Below are positions 37,217 through 45,684 of a DNA stretch of 64,000 bases, in pieces; the first letter of the stretch is position 1; each line of letters begins with the position of its first letter. The notes under the pieces were generated by a model. It searched no databases. It was not told where the DNA came from and saw only the letters and a program-made list of their open reading frames with translations. The translations under genes and the position numbers were made by a program. This DNA is from Cellulophaga sp. L1A9 (GTDB taxonomy: Bacteria; Bacteroidota; Bacteroidia; Flavobacteriales; Flavobacteriaceae), in NCBI RefSeq assembly GCF_009797025.1, contig NZ_CP047027.1, forward strand, positions 4,402,001 to 4,466,000, in the 5' to 3' direction.

Positions 37217-37405
37217 TGATCCGTTCGCAGCTAATAGTACATAATGGTTAATGTTTAATAATAAATAATAGGCTGCCTTCTGAGCATGGTCAATGGTTAA
37301 TTTATCACCATCAAGCAGTTTGGAACGAACATATCTATGCGCATAAAAAGTGCTCAAAGAACAAGAATTATTTATAAGGGATAAGCATTGGTTTTTTAGG
37401 AATGA

Positions 37406-38179
37406 CTAGACTGCTTTTTTCTCGCTTAAATATTTCCAGTATCGTTTTGGCACATGTTGCGTATGTAGTTTTAGATTTACTCTAGAAGCTATATTGGTGC
37501 TTTTGAAATAGTTGTTCCATAAATCTTGATATTCATATTCACCATCCGTAAATACATTACTTTTTTGAGTTTTATTACAGTGTATGTCATCCATATCAAG
37601 GGTAATGAATTCAACCGTTTTTAAATTATAAAAGATACCATATTTACGTTTTACATCATAAATTAGCCATTGCTGATCAGCATACCTGCCTTTAAAATGT
37701 TTAGAAATTAAAGGCAACACATTAAAATCGGGCTCAATATTAGCGAAATAAATATCGTCTTTTGTTAATTGAAAACGCACGAATGCTTCCATACGGTGTT
37801 TTTCTCTGCCGACAGATTTTGCAAGTTGACTCACTTTTAAAACGATGTCATCAGAAAAATTAAGGTGCAACACTTCGGTCTTAGAAAATAGTTTTTGAAT
37901 ATACCGATAGAGGAGGAGTTCTATTCCTTTGGTTTCACTCAAAAATGCAAAGTATATATTTTTAATTGCCGTATTGTTTTTCTTCTGAATCCCATTCCAA
38001 ACCCTTTTGGACTTAATAACATCCGTATATATTATTTCTGCATCAGAAAATAAGCCACTTTGTGCATTTTCTTCTTTTTGAATATCAGCAATACTCAGCT
38101 TTTGCTCAAAAGCCTGAAATACTGCAGTTAAATACCCATTAAAACTTCCATCGTAAATTAAAATTTTTGCTTCATTCAT
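37406..38179 (-). CDS. TIGR03915-type putative DNA metabolism/repair protein
   Basis: A 257-residue protein of the SAM-linked DNA metabolism family (TIGR03915), recognised by YDGSFNGYLTAVFQAFE at the N terminus, the RMEAFVRFQLTKDDIYFA middle and PLISKHFKGRYADQQWLIYD. Members are almost always beside the TIGR03916 radical SAM protein, as here, and in other organisms the family is fused or linked to a uracil-DNA-glycosylase-like domain. That domain is absent here. The pair is thought to act in DNA repair or modification but no activity is established. It is 279 bp downstream of the radical SAM gene on the same strand. Confidence 0.85.
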   Translation of the reverse strand: MNEAKILIYDGSFNGYLTAVFQAFEQKLSIADIQKEENAQSGLFSDAEIIYTDVIKSKRVWNGIQKKNNTAIKNIYFAFLSETKGIELLLYRYIQKLFSKTEVLHLNFSDDIVLKVSQLAKSVGREKHRMEAFVRFQLTKDDIYFANIEPDFNVLPLISKHFKGRYADQQWLIYDVKRKYGIFYNLKTVEFITLDMDDIHCNKTQKSNVFTDGEYEYQDLWNNYFKSTNIASRVNLKLHTQHVPKRYWKYLSEKKAV

Positions 38180-38458
38180 AATTTCTATTTTTAATATACC
38201 TTTTACACCGAATTGTATTAAGAACTAAGATTTTTTTCCTTGAGCACAGCACCTCTCATGACCCTTTAATTAGTAATTTTTTTCTGAAAAAATAAAGCTG
38301 CCCTCTTTTTTATATATTTTTTACTTCTGCTTTTCAATTCAATAAATCCATAACCAAGGTTTAAAATCGTATTCCGACCTTTTTCTAAGTACGTCAATGA
38401 TGGTTTCATAATGCTTTGGTTTCTATTGGTTGGTTCGGTAATTCTGTTTTACTTTTTC

Positions 38459-39721
38459 TTAGTTAAATAATGACAATTGCGCGCTGTAATTAGCTCTAAA
38501 TTTCCCCTGAGAATTCTGAAGAATTAATCCTTTAATTTGAATAGCCTGTAAGTCTTTATGAGTAAAATCATTTCCATTACAGATCATAAAATATTTAGCT
38601 CTATTTAAGGCAACACCAATTTTTTTAAGATGATCAAAAGATAACTTTCTGTACTTTCTTGCGTTTATTATTTTATACACAGAATTCATTCCTAATCCCG
38701 GAATTCTAGCCAACATTCGTGGTTCTGCTGTATTTATATCTATAGGGAATTCTGCTAAATTTCGTAGTGCCCAACTCAATTTAGGATCCACATCTATATC
38801 TAAATTAGGATGCGTATCATTTAGAATTTCTTTTACATTAAAACCATAAAAACGCAACAACCAATCAGTTTGATACAGCCTATTCTCACGCAGCATAGGA
38901 ACTTGCGAACCAATGGCAGGTAAACGGCTGTCTTCTGCAACAGGTACATAACCGGAATAATATACCCGTTTCATATTATACTTCTTATAATAGTGAGTGG
39001 CAGAATACATAATGTCTTTATCTGATTCTCCTGTGGCACCAATAATCATTTGTGTGCTTTGCCCTGCTGGCGCATAGATTGGGGTGCTTTTTATAATTTT
39101 CTTTTCTGCTTTATACAAAAGAATTTCATTCTTCACCTTTAACATGGGCTTGGTGAAATCTTCATGTTTTTTATCTGGGGCCAATAGTTTTAATCCCGAT
39201 ATCGTGGGTACTTCTATGTTTACGGACAAACGGTCTGCATATAACCCCGCTTCATACATCAATTCATCACTGGCGCCAGGAATAGATTTTAAATGTATAT
39301 ATCCGTTGAAATTCTCTTCCAAACGCAATTTTTTGGCCACCGCTATCAATCGTTCCATCGTATAATCAGGACTCTTAAAGATTCCTGAACTTAAAAAAAG
39401 TCCCTCTATATAATTTCGTCTATAAAAATTAATAGTAAGATCTACAGCTTCCTGAATTTTAAAAGCTGCTCTTTTAATGTCATTGCTTTTTCTTGTTACG
39501 CAATAAGCACAATCGAAAATGCAGTGATTTGTCAACAATATTTTTAATAAAGACACACAACGGCCGTCTTCAGTATATGTATGACAAATGCCCATTCCCG
39601 TGCTATCTCCAAGGCCTTTATTTTTATTAGATCGATTGCTACCGCTACTGGAGCAGGAGACATCGTATTTTGCCGCATCGGCTAAAATATTAAGTTTTTC
39701 TTTTATTCTTTCGAAGGACAT
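38459..39721 (-). CDS. Putative DNA modification/repair radical SAM protein (TIGR03916)
   Basis: A 420-residue radical SAM enzyme. The [4Fe-4S] motif CxxxCxxC is CIFDCAYC (Cys 67, 71, 74). The C-terminal region has helix-hairpin-helix DNA-binding motifs (INTAEPRMLARIPGLGMNSVYKI, about 330-355), so it should act on DNA. The family is predicted to repair or modify DNA bases in partnership with the TIGR03915 protein, but the reaction is not known. Its ATG is preceded by a -7 box and by three palindromes shared with the divergent S24 repressor gene, implying induction on DNA damage. Confidence 0.88.
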   Translation of the reverse strand: MSFERIKEKLNILADAAKYDVSCSSSGSNRSNKNKGLGDSTGMGICHTYTEDGRCVSLLKILLTNHCIFDCAYCVTRKSNDIKRAAFKIQEAVDLTINFYRRNYIEGLFLSSGIFKSPDYTMERLIAVAKKLRLEENFNGYIHLKSIPGASDELMYEAGLYADRLSVNIEVPTISGLKLLAPDKKHEDFTKPMLKVKNEILLYKAEKKIIKSTPIYAPAGQSTQMIIGATGESDKDIMYSATHYYKKYNMKRVYYSGYVPVAEDSRLPAIGSQVPMLRENRLYQTDWLLRFYGFNVKEILNDTHPNLDIDVDPKLSWALRNLAEFPIDINTAEPRMLARIPGLGMNSVYKIINARKYRKLSFDHLKKIGVALNRAKYFMICNGNDFTHKDLQAIQIKGLILQNSQGKFRANYSAQLSLFN

Positions 39722-39739
39722 AGTGTTTTGTAATTACTC

Positions 39740-39747
39740 CAAAATTA
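39740..39747 (-). promoter_or_regulatory. Candidate -7 element for the radical SAM gene
   Basis: The minus strand reads TAATTTTG, exact TAnnTTTG, 18 bp before the ATG at 39721. It is next to the first palindrome and overlaps its outer arm. Confidence 0.55.
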
Positions 39748-39804
39748 TGGAATTATTCCTAATTATGGAATTATTCCATAAAATATTTTGGAATATGTCC
39801 AAAA
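39743..39804. promoter_or_regulatory. Three palindromic operators between radical SAM and S24 repressor genes
   Basis: Cores are GGAAT-T-ATTCC at 39749-39759, the same at 39767-39777, and GGAATATGTCC at 39790-39800. The middle one extends to perfect 9 bp arms (39763-39781, TTATGGAAT/ATTCCATAA) and the third has TTTTGGA/TCCAAAA ends (39786-39804). The sites overlap the -7 and expected -33 of the minus-strand promoter and the -33/spacer of the plus-strand promoter, as expected for autorepression by the LexA-like protein and repression of the repair genes. Binding is inference. Confidence 0.8.
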
Positions 39805-39816
39805 TGCGTATATTTG
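39787..39816 (+). promoter_or_regulatory. Promoter of the S24 repressor gene
   Basis: TTTG (39787-39790), 18 bp spacer, then TATATTTG (39809-39816), both exact. It is overlapped by the third operator. The ATG at 39835 lies 18 bp downstream, which argues for that start over an in-frame TTG inside the -7 box. Confidence 0.75.
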
Positions 39817-39834
39817 GGGGATTACGATAGGATT

Positions 39835-40593
39835 ATGGAAAATGAAATTACCTTGAAACGCTTTATTGAAATTCGAAGAGACTTGGGATTTACACAGGCT
39901 GAATTTGCCGCTTTAATTGGGGTATCGAACACCACAGCAGATATTGAACGTGGTAGGACAAAACTTTCTGGAAAGGTTGTTACAGAGCTTTTAAAACAGT
40001 TCAAAATTAATCCGCTTTGGTTGTTTAATGAAAGTGATTCTAAATATATAGAGACTTCTCATACCAGTGTAATTCCTAAAGTAGTAACCGTAGATTCTGC
40101 AGATCGTGAGAATATGGTTTTAGTAAATGCAAAAGCTGCTGCAGGGTATCCTCAAAATATAGCAGATACCAGTTGGTACCAGCAATTGCCAGCATTTGAT
40201 TTACCAATACCTGAATTTAGAAATGCTACGTATAGAGGTTTTCAAGTAGAAGGTGATAGTATGTTGCCAAACTTAAGACCAGGAGAGTGGGTACTCGCAA
40301 AAGCTATTGAGCATATTGATGATGTTACGCCTAATAAAATTTACGTGGTAGTGCTTCAAGATGCAGTTCTCGTGAAAAAAGTGATTAAAAAACCAAACTC
40401 TAATAACGTGTCTTTAGTTTCCTTAAACGAGAACTATCCTCCGTATGAAATTAAGCCTTTTCAAATTCAAGAAATTTGGCAAGTAAATAGCAAAATTACG
40501 TTTGGTGTAGATGCCACCACAGAAACAGGTCTTCTAAGACAATTACAAGAATCTATGGACGAATTAAAAAGTCAGTTGCGGGTCCAGAATTAG
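39835..40593 (+). CDS. LexA-like XRE-family repressor with S24 self-cleaving peptidase domain
   Basis: A 252-residue transcriptional regulator. Residues ~5-55 are an XRE helix-turn-helix (FTQAEFAALIGVSNTTADIERG), and ~95-230 an S24 peptidase domain. The self-cleavage site AAAG|Y (Ala 103-Gly 104) is followed by catalytic Ser 142 in EGDSM and Lys 181 or 182 in VLVKKV, with LexA-like spacing. It is therefore expected to self-cleave on RecA activation and to lift repression. A short coiled tail ends the protein. It is divergent from the radical SAM repair gene with three operators in between, so it likely controls itself and that gene. It is a CI-like HTH, not a winged-helix LexA. Confidence 0.9.
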   Translation: MENEITLKRFIEIRRDLGFTQAEFAALIGVSNTTADIERGRTKLSGKVVTELLKQFKINPLWLFNESDSKYIETSHTSVIPKVVTVDSADRENMVLVNAKAAAGYPQNIADTSWYQQLPAFDLPIPEFRNATYRGFQVEGDSMLPNLRPGEWVLAKAIEHIDDVTPNKIYVVVLQDAVLVKKVIKKPNSNNVSLVSLNENYPPYEIKPFQIQEIWQVNSKITFGVDATTETGLLRQLQESMDELKSQLRVQN

Positions 40594-40599
40594 AATTTC

Positions 40600-40881
40600 T
40601 TATTCATAAACACACTTATACGAGGTATCTTCTGTAACTCTTACCTCAAAAGAGCTATTTGCCTCTATTTTAAACGTTTGAAACGGAGTATAGGTATTCC
40701 ATTCCGATGCACCTTTTAAGTTTACTTCCATACTACCTGAAATCACAGTCATGTATTCTACCGTTGTGGTTCCAAAAGTATATACTCCAGGAGCCATAAC
40801 CCCCACAGTAGCCTTGCCTTCTTTATTTTCAAAAGCAACAGAAACAACATTTTCTTCGAAATACGTATTTGTTTTAAACAT
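40600..40881 (-). CDS. ppnP: Pyrimidine/purine nucleoside phosphorylase
   Basis: A 93-residue cupin of the PpnP (DUF1255/YaiE) family, which phosphorolyses many nucleosides to base and ribose 1-phosphate. Landmarks: NTYFEENVVSVAFEN, GVMAPGVYTFGT, EYMTVISGSMEVNL and the final FEVRVTEDTSYKCVYE. Full length, single domain. Its 3' end is 6 bp from that of the convergent repressor gene, with no space for a terminator. Confidence 0.92.
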   Translation of the reverse strand: MFKTNTYFEENVVSVAFENKEGKATVGVMAPGVYTFGTTTVEYMTVISGSMEVNLKGASEWNTYTPFQTFKIEANSSFEVRVTEDTSYKCVYE

Positions 40882-40972
40882 AATGGGATACTAAGAATTT
40901 AAAGTAAAACTAAGCACAAATGGTTAAATAAAAATCATGTTCACAAAGACCCTATCTTTTGTGCTATTTAAC

Positions 40973-41131
40973 TTATTCTTTTGGCTTTTTTCCCTGTTGT
41001 TGAATTTCTTTTAGACGCTGTTTTCTAACTTCCTTTTCATCGCGCTGCTTATTGATTTTGCGGTTCATCAATTTCGTATGTTTCGCTTTATTCTTGGTAT
41101 TTTTTTCTTTTCCTTTTTTTGACATAGCCAT
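40973..41131 (-). CDS. Small very basic protein (52 residues)
   Basis: Short ORF with ATG at 41131 and TAA at 40973. The peptide begins MAMSKKGKEKNTKNKAKH and ends QQQGKKPKE, with Lys or Arg at about 40 percent of positions. The ATG comes immediately after the TAG stop (41132-41134) of the upstream 236-residue gene, so translational coupling is likely. The alternating charged helix pattern (MNRKINKQRDEKEVRKQRLKEI, split over about 22 residues) and the coupling argue for a real gene. It may bind RNA or ribosomes, but that is a guess. Confidence 0.65.
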   Translation of the reverse strand: MAMSKKGKEKNTKNKAKHTKLMNRKINKQRDEKEVRKQRLKEIQQQGKKPKE

Positions 41132-41842
41132 CTAATTATACGCTCGGACTTCTCCCATACTCAAGGAAATAGGGCCTATTTTATGCGAAGACGGTAAAGA
41201 AACGCCATTTTCCATAGTTTTCCAACCCTCCCAAGTAGCTTTTAAACCCCCAAAAGGAATAATTTTCACCCACATTTTATAGCTTTCTGGAAGTCCCTCT
41301 TCATTCAATTTCCAAATATATGAATCTCCGGGAGTAGTGCCACCAGAACTATAGGTGATCATTAAACCTTGAGAACCATCTTCTAGGCTTGTCAAATTAC
41401 GTGTAGTTCCTTCGTCAAAAACTTTAAAAGGAGCAACCAACCAAAACGAATCATTGTTGAAATAATCTATTGCTGTTGTTATCAATTTTGGTTTTTCATC
41501 ACCTATAACTTTTGCTCCATTTTCAAAAACATCACTCTTATTTGGCTTATTTAAATTGAGTTCTACTAAATATGCCTTCCAAATAACTGTTACTTTTCCA
41601 TTTTCTTTATCCAATTTATACCTATGGTTTCCTCCTGCGAATGACCATTCTAAATATCTTGTGTTTTGGTACGCCTCTTTATTTAATGCAGTTAGCATTT
41701 TAAGTGCTAAGTCATCTGCTTCTTTTGGGTTTTTCCCTTCTGGAAGCGGCTCATTATACACAAAATATGATATTGCAAATACCACTACTAATAAACCTAT
41801 AAGTACAAGAATAACTTTTAGAATACCCTTAAAAAATCTCAT
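41132..41842 (-). CDS. Membrane-anchored conserved hypothetical protein
   Basis: A 236-residue protein with a strong N-terminal membrane helix (about 8-28, VILVLIGLLVVVFAISYFV), followed by an extracytoplasmic domain with beta-rich motifs: YLEWSFAGGNHRYK, KPKLITTAIDYFNNDSFWLVAPFKVFD, and GDSYIWKLNEEGLPESYKMWVKI. It resembles a lipoprotein-like beta domain conserved in Flavobacteriia; the function is not known to me. It ends directly before the small basic protein and begins 12 bp after the GGT gene. Confidence 0.75.
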   Translation of the reverse strand: MRFFKGILKVILVLIGLLVVVFAISYFVYNEPLPEGKNPKEADDLALKMLTALNKEAYQNTRYLEWSFAGGNHRYKLDKENGKVTVIWKAYLVELNLNKPNKSDVFENGAKVIGDEKPKLITTAIDYFNNDSFWLVAPFKVFDEGTTRNLTSLEDGSQGLMITYSSGGTTPGDSYIWKLNEEGLPESYKMWVKIIPFGGLKATWEGWKTMENGVSLPSSHKIGPISLSMGEVRAYN

Positions 41843-41854
41843 TATAAAATCTAT

Positions 41855-43543
41855 TTAAAATCCTACTGCGGCATCATCACCACGTTTATCTGCGCCACCT
41901 TCTAATGTTCCATTACCTAAAACTCTAATTGCATCTACTTTACCAATAATAGGTGTACGCTCTTCATTAATTAAATATCCTTTAGATTTAAGGGATGTTT
42001 TTAATTCCGCAGAAAAACCTTCTGGCTCAAAGATTAAAACATCTGGCAACCATTGATGATGAAATCTAGGAGCATTTACCGCATCTTGCATACTCATATC
42101 AAATTCATAAGCATTCAAGATTGTTTCTGCCACAGCTGTGATAATCGTAGAACCTCCAGGCGTACCAACTACCATCCAAAGTTTACCGTCTTTTTCAACA
42201 ATTGTAGGTGTCATACTGCTCAACATTCTCTTTTCTGGCTGAATATTATTTGCTTCTGCACCTATAAGTCCAAACATATTTGGAATACCTGCTTTAGAAC
42301 TAAAATCGTCCATCTCATTATTCAAAAAGAAACCTAGCTCATCACAGTATAGTTTAGAACCAAAGTTTCCATTTAAGGTCGTGGTTACAGCAACGGCATT
42401 CCCGTCCGCATCAATGATAGAGTAGTGGGTAGTTTCCATACTTTCTACAATAGCCACTTTACCATGAGAAACATCTGATGATTTTGTAGCTTTTTCAAAA
42501 GAAAAATCAGACATACGGTCTTCCAGATAACTATCTTTCAATAACACATCTAGTGGGATTTCAACAAAATCAGGATCCCCTAAATAATAATTTCTATCGG
42601 CATAGGCACGGCGAGAAGCTTCCGTAAATAACTGAATCGTTTTCTCAGAATTATGTCCAAATGAAGCAATATCATAAGGCGCTATCATTTTAAAAATCTG
42701 ATTCATGGTTACACCACCACTACTAGGTGGGCTCATAGAAATAATTTTTAAGCCTTTATAGTTAAATGCAATAGGTTTACGCCATGCAACTTCATAACCC
42801 GCTAAATCTTCTTCAGTTACAAAACCTCCATTTGCTTGAATAAAACCTGCTAATTTCTGAGCAATTTCTCCTTTATAAAATCCGTCTTTTCCTTTTTCAA
42901 CGATGGTACGCAAAGTTTTTGCTAATTTGGGGTATTTTATAAGTTCTCCTTCTTTATAAACTGTAGCAAATTTTGTACTATCGCTATTCACTTTAATAAA
43001 TGTTTCCCGATAATTATCTAGCATTTCGGCTTGTTTAGCCGTAACCACAACACCATTTTCTGCCATTGCAATCACAGGTTCAAAAATAGCAGCCAAAGGC
43101 AATTTCCCAAACTTCTTATGTACTGCTAAAACGCCAGCAACAGAGCCAGGCACTCCAATTGATGTTGCACCCAACGTACTCATATCTGGAATAACATCTC
43201 CTAAAGAATCTAAATACATATCTCTATGGGCAGATTTTGGTGCTTTTTCTCTAAAATCTAAAGAACCTACAGAACCATCAGCTTTTCTATACACCATAAA
43301 TCCGCCACCAGCAATATTCCCTGCTCTAGGATAGGCTACAGCAAGCGCTAATTGTGTTCCAATCATAGCATCAAAAGCATTACCGCCTTTCGCCATAATA
43401 TCAGCTCCTATTTGAGAAGCTTCTTCGCGTGCAGAAACCACCATTGCCTTCTCTGTAACTACACCCGTGGGGGCAACAGATTGTTTTTTACAGTTGATAA
43501 ATAGCAATAATACGAAAAGTAGATAACTGAAATTTTTCATCAT
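41855..43543 (-). CDS. ggt: Gamma-glutamyltransferase (lipoprotein form)
   Basis: A 562-residue glutathione hydrolase/transpeptidase of the Ntn-hydrolase fold, made as a proenzyme that self-cleaves before the catalytic Thr. That Thr is in the ETTHYSIID motif (about 370), giving large and small subunits. Other landmarks: AAIFEPVIAMAENG, SPPSSGGVTMNQI and the substrate site LSSMTPTIV. The signal peptide ends in LLLFINC, predicting a lipoprotein in the periplasm or at the outer membrane. A run of 7 bp repeats lies just upstream of its start codon. Downstream is the 236-residue membrane protein. Confidence 0.93.
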   Translation of the reverse strand: MMKNFSYLLFVLLLFINCKKQSVAPTGVVTEKAMVVSAREEASQIGADIMAKGGNAFDAMIGTQLALAVAYPRAGNIAGGGFMVYRKADGSVGSLDFREKAPKSAHRDMYLDSLGDVIPDMSTLGATSIGVPGSVAGVLAVHKKFGKLPLAAIFEPVIAMAENGVVVTAKQAEMLDNYRETFIKVNSDSTKFATVYKEGELIKYPKLAKTLRTIVEKGKDGFYKGEIAQKLAGFIQANGGFVTEEDLAGYEVAWRKPIAFNYKGLKIISMSPPSSGGVTMNQIFKMIAPYDIASFGHNSEKTIQLFTEASRRAYADRNYYLGDPDFVEIPLDVLLKDSYLEDRMSDFSFEKATKSSDVSHGKVAIVESMETTHYSIIDADGNAVAVTTTLNGNFGSKLYCDELGFFLNNEMDDFSSKAGIPNMFGLIGAEANNIQPEKRMLSSMTPTIVEKDGKLWMVVGTPGGSTIITAVAETILNAYEFDMSMQDAVNAPRFHHQWLPDVLIFEPEGFSAELKTSLKSKGYLINEERTPIIGKVDAIRVLGNGTLEGGADKRGDDAAVGF

Positions 43544-43545
43544 AG

Positions 43546-43580
43546 TTTGTGGTTTGTGGTTTGTGGTTTGTGGTTTTTGG
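43546..43580 (-). repeat. Heptanucleotide tandem repeat (TTTGTGG)n before ggt
   Basis: Five consecutive 7 bp units (four exact TTTGTGG, the last TTTTTGG; plus-strand reading), ending 2 bp before the ggt ATG. On the mRNA strand it reads CCACAAA repeats, so it forms the ribosome-binding region and 5' leader. Confidence 0.85.
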
Positions 43581-43598
43581 AATGTTTAATATAGGGGG

Positions 43599-44183
43599 TT
43601 AAAGGGAAATGTATTTCTGTTTTGAAAAAGTAATTAATTCCTCAAAGAAAGAGGTGAATTCTTTTTCAAATTCCTCATAATGCTCCTCTAAATCTAAAAT
43701 AGCAAAATTCATTTTAGACTTATTTTTCGTTCTTCTATTAACTCCTTTTAATACGCTAGCAATACCCTCTAATTTTGAGTAATTAAATATCCAATTATCG
43801 GCAATCATATACGGCATCATATGTTTGGTGGAATCTGGTAGGATATCATAATTATCTTCCAAAAGATCGTAGAAATTATCTACAAAAACATCCAAAGGTA
43901 CATCAGAATAGGTACTCCAATTTTTAGCTAGAAAATGATCATAGAAAATATCGACAATAACTCCACTATAATGGCTATAGTTTTCGTGCAACCGTTTAGT
44001 GCTTTGCCTCACCGTAGGGTGCGCATCCGTAAATGTATCAATAAACCGATGTAGTTTTATGCCTTTTTGAACCCGCTCTGGCAAATGCTTGTATTTATTA
44101 CCACGAATACTATCCGCAATAAAATTACCAAGGGTAATTTCTTTATCGTCAAAAGAAAGGTAAATATGTGCTAAAAAATTCAT
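43599..44183 (-). CDS. acpH: Acyl carrier protein phosphodiesterase family protein
   Basis: A 194-residue HD-like hydrolase of the AcpH (DUF479) family. It begins MNFLAHIYLSFDD with GNFIADSIRG and the pair HRFIDTFTDAHP, which carry the conserved His/Asp metal ligands, and YYDHFLAKNW (here FYDHFLAKNW). The family removes 4'-phosphopantetheine from ACP in E. coli; in Bacteroidota it is commonly present and the exact substrate is uncertain. It is upstream of ggt on the same strand and divergent from glmM. Confidence 0.88.
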   Translation of the reverse strand: MNFLAHIYLSFDDKEITLGNFIADSIRGNKYKHLPERVQKGIKLHRFIDTFTDAHPTVRQSTKRLHENYSHYSGVIVDIFYDHFLAKNWSTYSDVPLDVFVDNFYDLLEDNYDILPDSTKHMMPYMIADNWIFNYSKLEGIASVLKGVNRRTKNKSKMNFAILDLEEHYEEFEKEFTSFFEELITFSKQKYISL

Positions 44184-44249
44184 AGACCGAAGAAAAACTA
44201 TTCCTATCGAATTTACAAATAAGAACTATAGCATTTAACGCGATACCTT

Positions 44250-44257
44250 TATATTTG
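44250..44257 (+). promoter_or_regulatory. Candidate -7 element for phosphoglucosamine mutase
   Basis: TATATTTG, exact for TAnnTTTG, 20 bp before the ATG at 44278. No clear TTTG at 19-21 bp upstream. Confidence 0.5.
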
Positions 44258-44277
44258 TAAAAACTTTTAAATAAACT

Positions 44278-45666
44278 ATGACACTAATTAAATCTATTTC
44301 AGGAATACGTGGCACTATTGGAGGAAAACCCGGAGATAACTTAACGCCCATTGATGCTGTTAAGTTCGCAGCAGCCTATGGTATTTGGTTGAAAGAATAT
44401 TCTAAGAAAGATAAATTAAAAGTGGTTATCGGGAGAGATGCGCGTATTTCTGGAGAAATGATCCAGAATATTGTAGTATCTACGCTGATAGGTTTAGGGA
44501 TAGATGTTATTGATTTAGATCTATCTACAACACCAACTGTTGAAATTGCGGTTCCTTTAGAAAATGCAGATGGTGGTATTATTTTAACAGCAAGTCACAA
44601 TCCAAAACAATGGAATGCGTTGAAATTACTGAATGAGAAAGGGGAATTTTTGGATGCAGCGCAAGGTGCAAAAATCTTAGATATTGCAGAAAAAGAAGAT
44701 TTTAATTTTTCTGAAGTTGATGACTTAGGAGAAATTACAAGAAATGATTCTTATATTGATATTCATATTGATGAAGTTTTAGACCTTCCTTTAGTAGATG
44801 CAGACACTATTAGAGCTGCTAAGTTTAAAGTAGTGGTAGATGGCGTAAATTCTACAGGTGGTATTGCTATTCCAAAACTATTAAAAGAATTAGGTGTAGA
44901 AGTGGTAGAATTGTATTGTGATCCTACCGGTCATTTTCCTCATAATCCAGAACCTCTAAAAGAACATTTAGGAGATATTTGTGCTTTGGTACTTGAAGAA
45001 AAAGCTGATTTTGGTATTGTCGTTGATCCTGATGTAGATCGTTTGGCTTTTATTAGCAATGATGGTGAAATGTTCGGAGAAGAATATACACTTGTTGCTT
45101 GCGCTGATTATGTTTTAGGAAAAACAAAAGGGAATACTGTATCTAACTTATCATCTTCTAGAGCACTGAGAGATATCACCAAAAAACATGGTGGTACCTA
45201 TGAAGCTGCTGCAGTAGGAGAAGTAAATGTAGTGACTAAAATGAAAGCCAATAACGCTGTGATTGGTGGTGAAGGTAATGGAGGTATCATTTATCCAGAG
45301 AGTCACTACGGTCGTGATTCTTTAGTAGGTACTGCATTGTTTTTAATGTTAATGGCGGAAAAAGGAGGTACTGTTGCCGAATTAAGAGCTAGTTATCCTT
45401 CTTATTTTATGAGTAAGAAAAAAATACAATTGACTCCTGGTTTAGACGTAGATGGTATATTAGTGGCTATGGCCGATAAATATAAGAACGAAGAAATCTC
45501 TACTATTGATGGTGTAAAGATTGATTTCGCAGAGAATTGGGTTCATTTACGTAAATCGAATACAGAACCGATTATTAGAATCTATACCGAAGCAAAGTCA
45601 CAAGCAGAAGCAGATGCTTTAGCCGATAAAATTATTGGTGAAATAAAGGATATCGCTGGCTTGTAA
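44278..45666 (+). CDS. glmM: Phosphoglucosamine mutase
   Basis: A 462-residue alpha-D-phosphohexomutase interconverting glucosamine 6- and 1-phosphate for peptidoglycan and lipopolysaccharide. The phosphoserine loop TASHNPKQ (Ser 106), metal loop DPDVDR, sugar-specificity loop GGEGNGGIIYPESHYGRDS and phosphate-binding SNTEPIIR are visible. The sugar loop (GEGNGG rather than the bacterial GEQSGH) is of the archaeal/Bacteroidota type, so specificity for glucosamine phosphate over other sugars is inferred. A strong terminator follows, shared with the convergent acyltransferase gene. Confidence 0.92.
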   Translation: MTLIKSISGIRGTIGGKPGDNLTPIDAVKFAAAYGIWLKEYSKKDKLKVVIGRDARISGEMIQNIVVSTLIGLGIDVIDLDLSTTPTVEIAVPLENADGGIILTASHNPKQWNALKLLNEKGEFLDAAQGAKILDIAEKEDFNFSEVDDLGEITRNDSYIDIHIDEVLDLPLVDADTIRAAKFKVVVDGVNSTGGIAIPKLLKELGVEVVELYCDPTGHFPHNPEPLKEHLGDICALVLEEKADFGIVVDPDVDRLAFISNDGEMFGEEYTLVACADYVLGKTKGNTVSNLSSSRALRDITKKHGGTYEAAAVGEVNVVTKMKANNAVIGGEGNGGIIYPESHYGRDSLVGTALFLMLMAEKGGTVAELRASYPSYFMSKKKIQLTPGLDVDGILVAMADKYKNEEISTIDGVKIDFAENWVHLRKSNTEPIIRIYTEAKSQAEADALADKIIGEIKDIAGL

Positions 45667-45684
45667 AACTTGAAAGTAAAGATT

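Noticed and set aside
38266..38409. A 47-residue ATG-started ORF on the minus strand between the radical SAM and TIGR03915 genes (begins MKPSLTYLEKG).
   Set aside because: Basic and AT-driven composition, no recognised family, and another frame of the same stretch also reads open. No RBS or coupling evidence.
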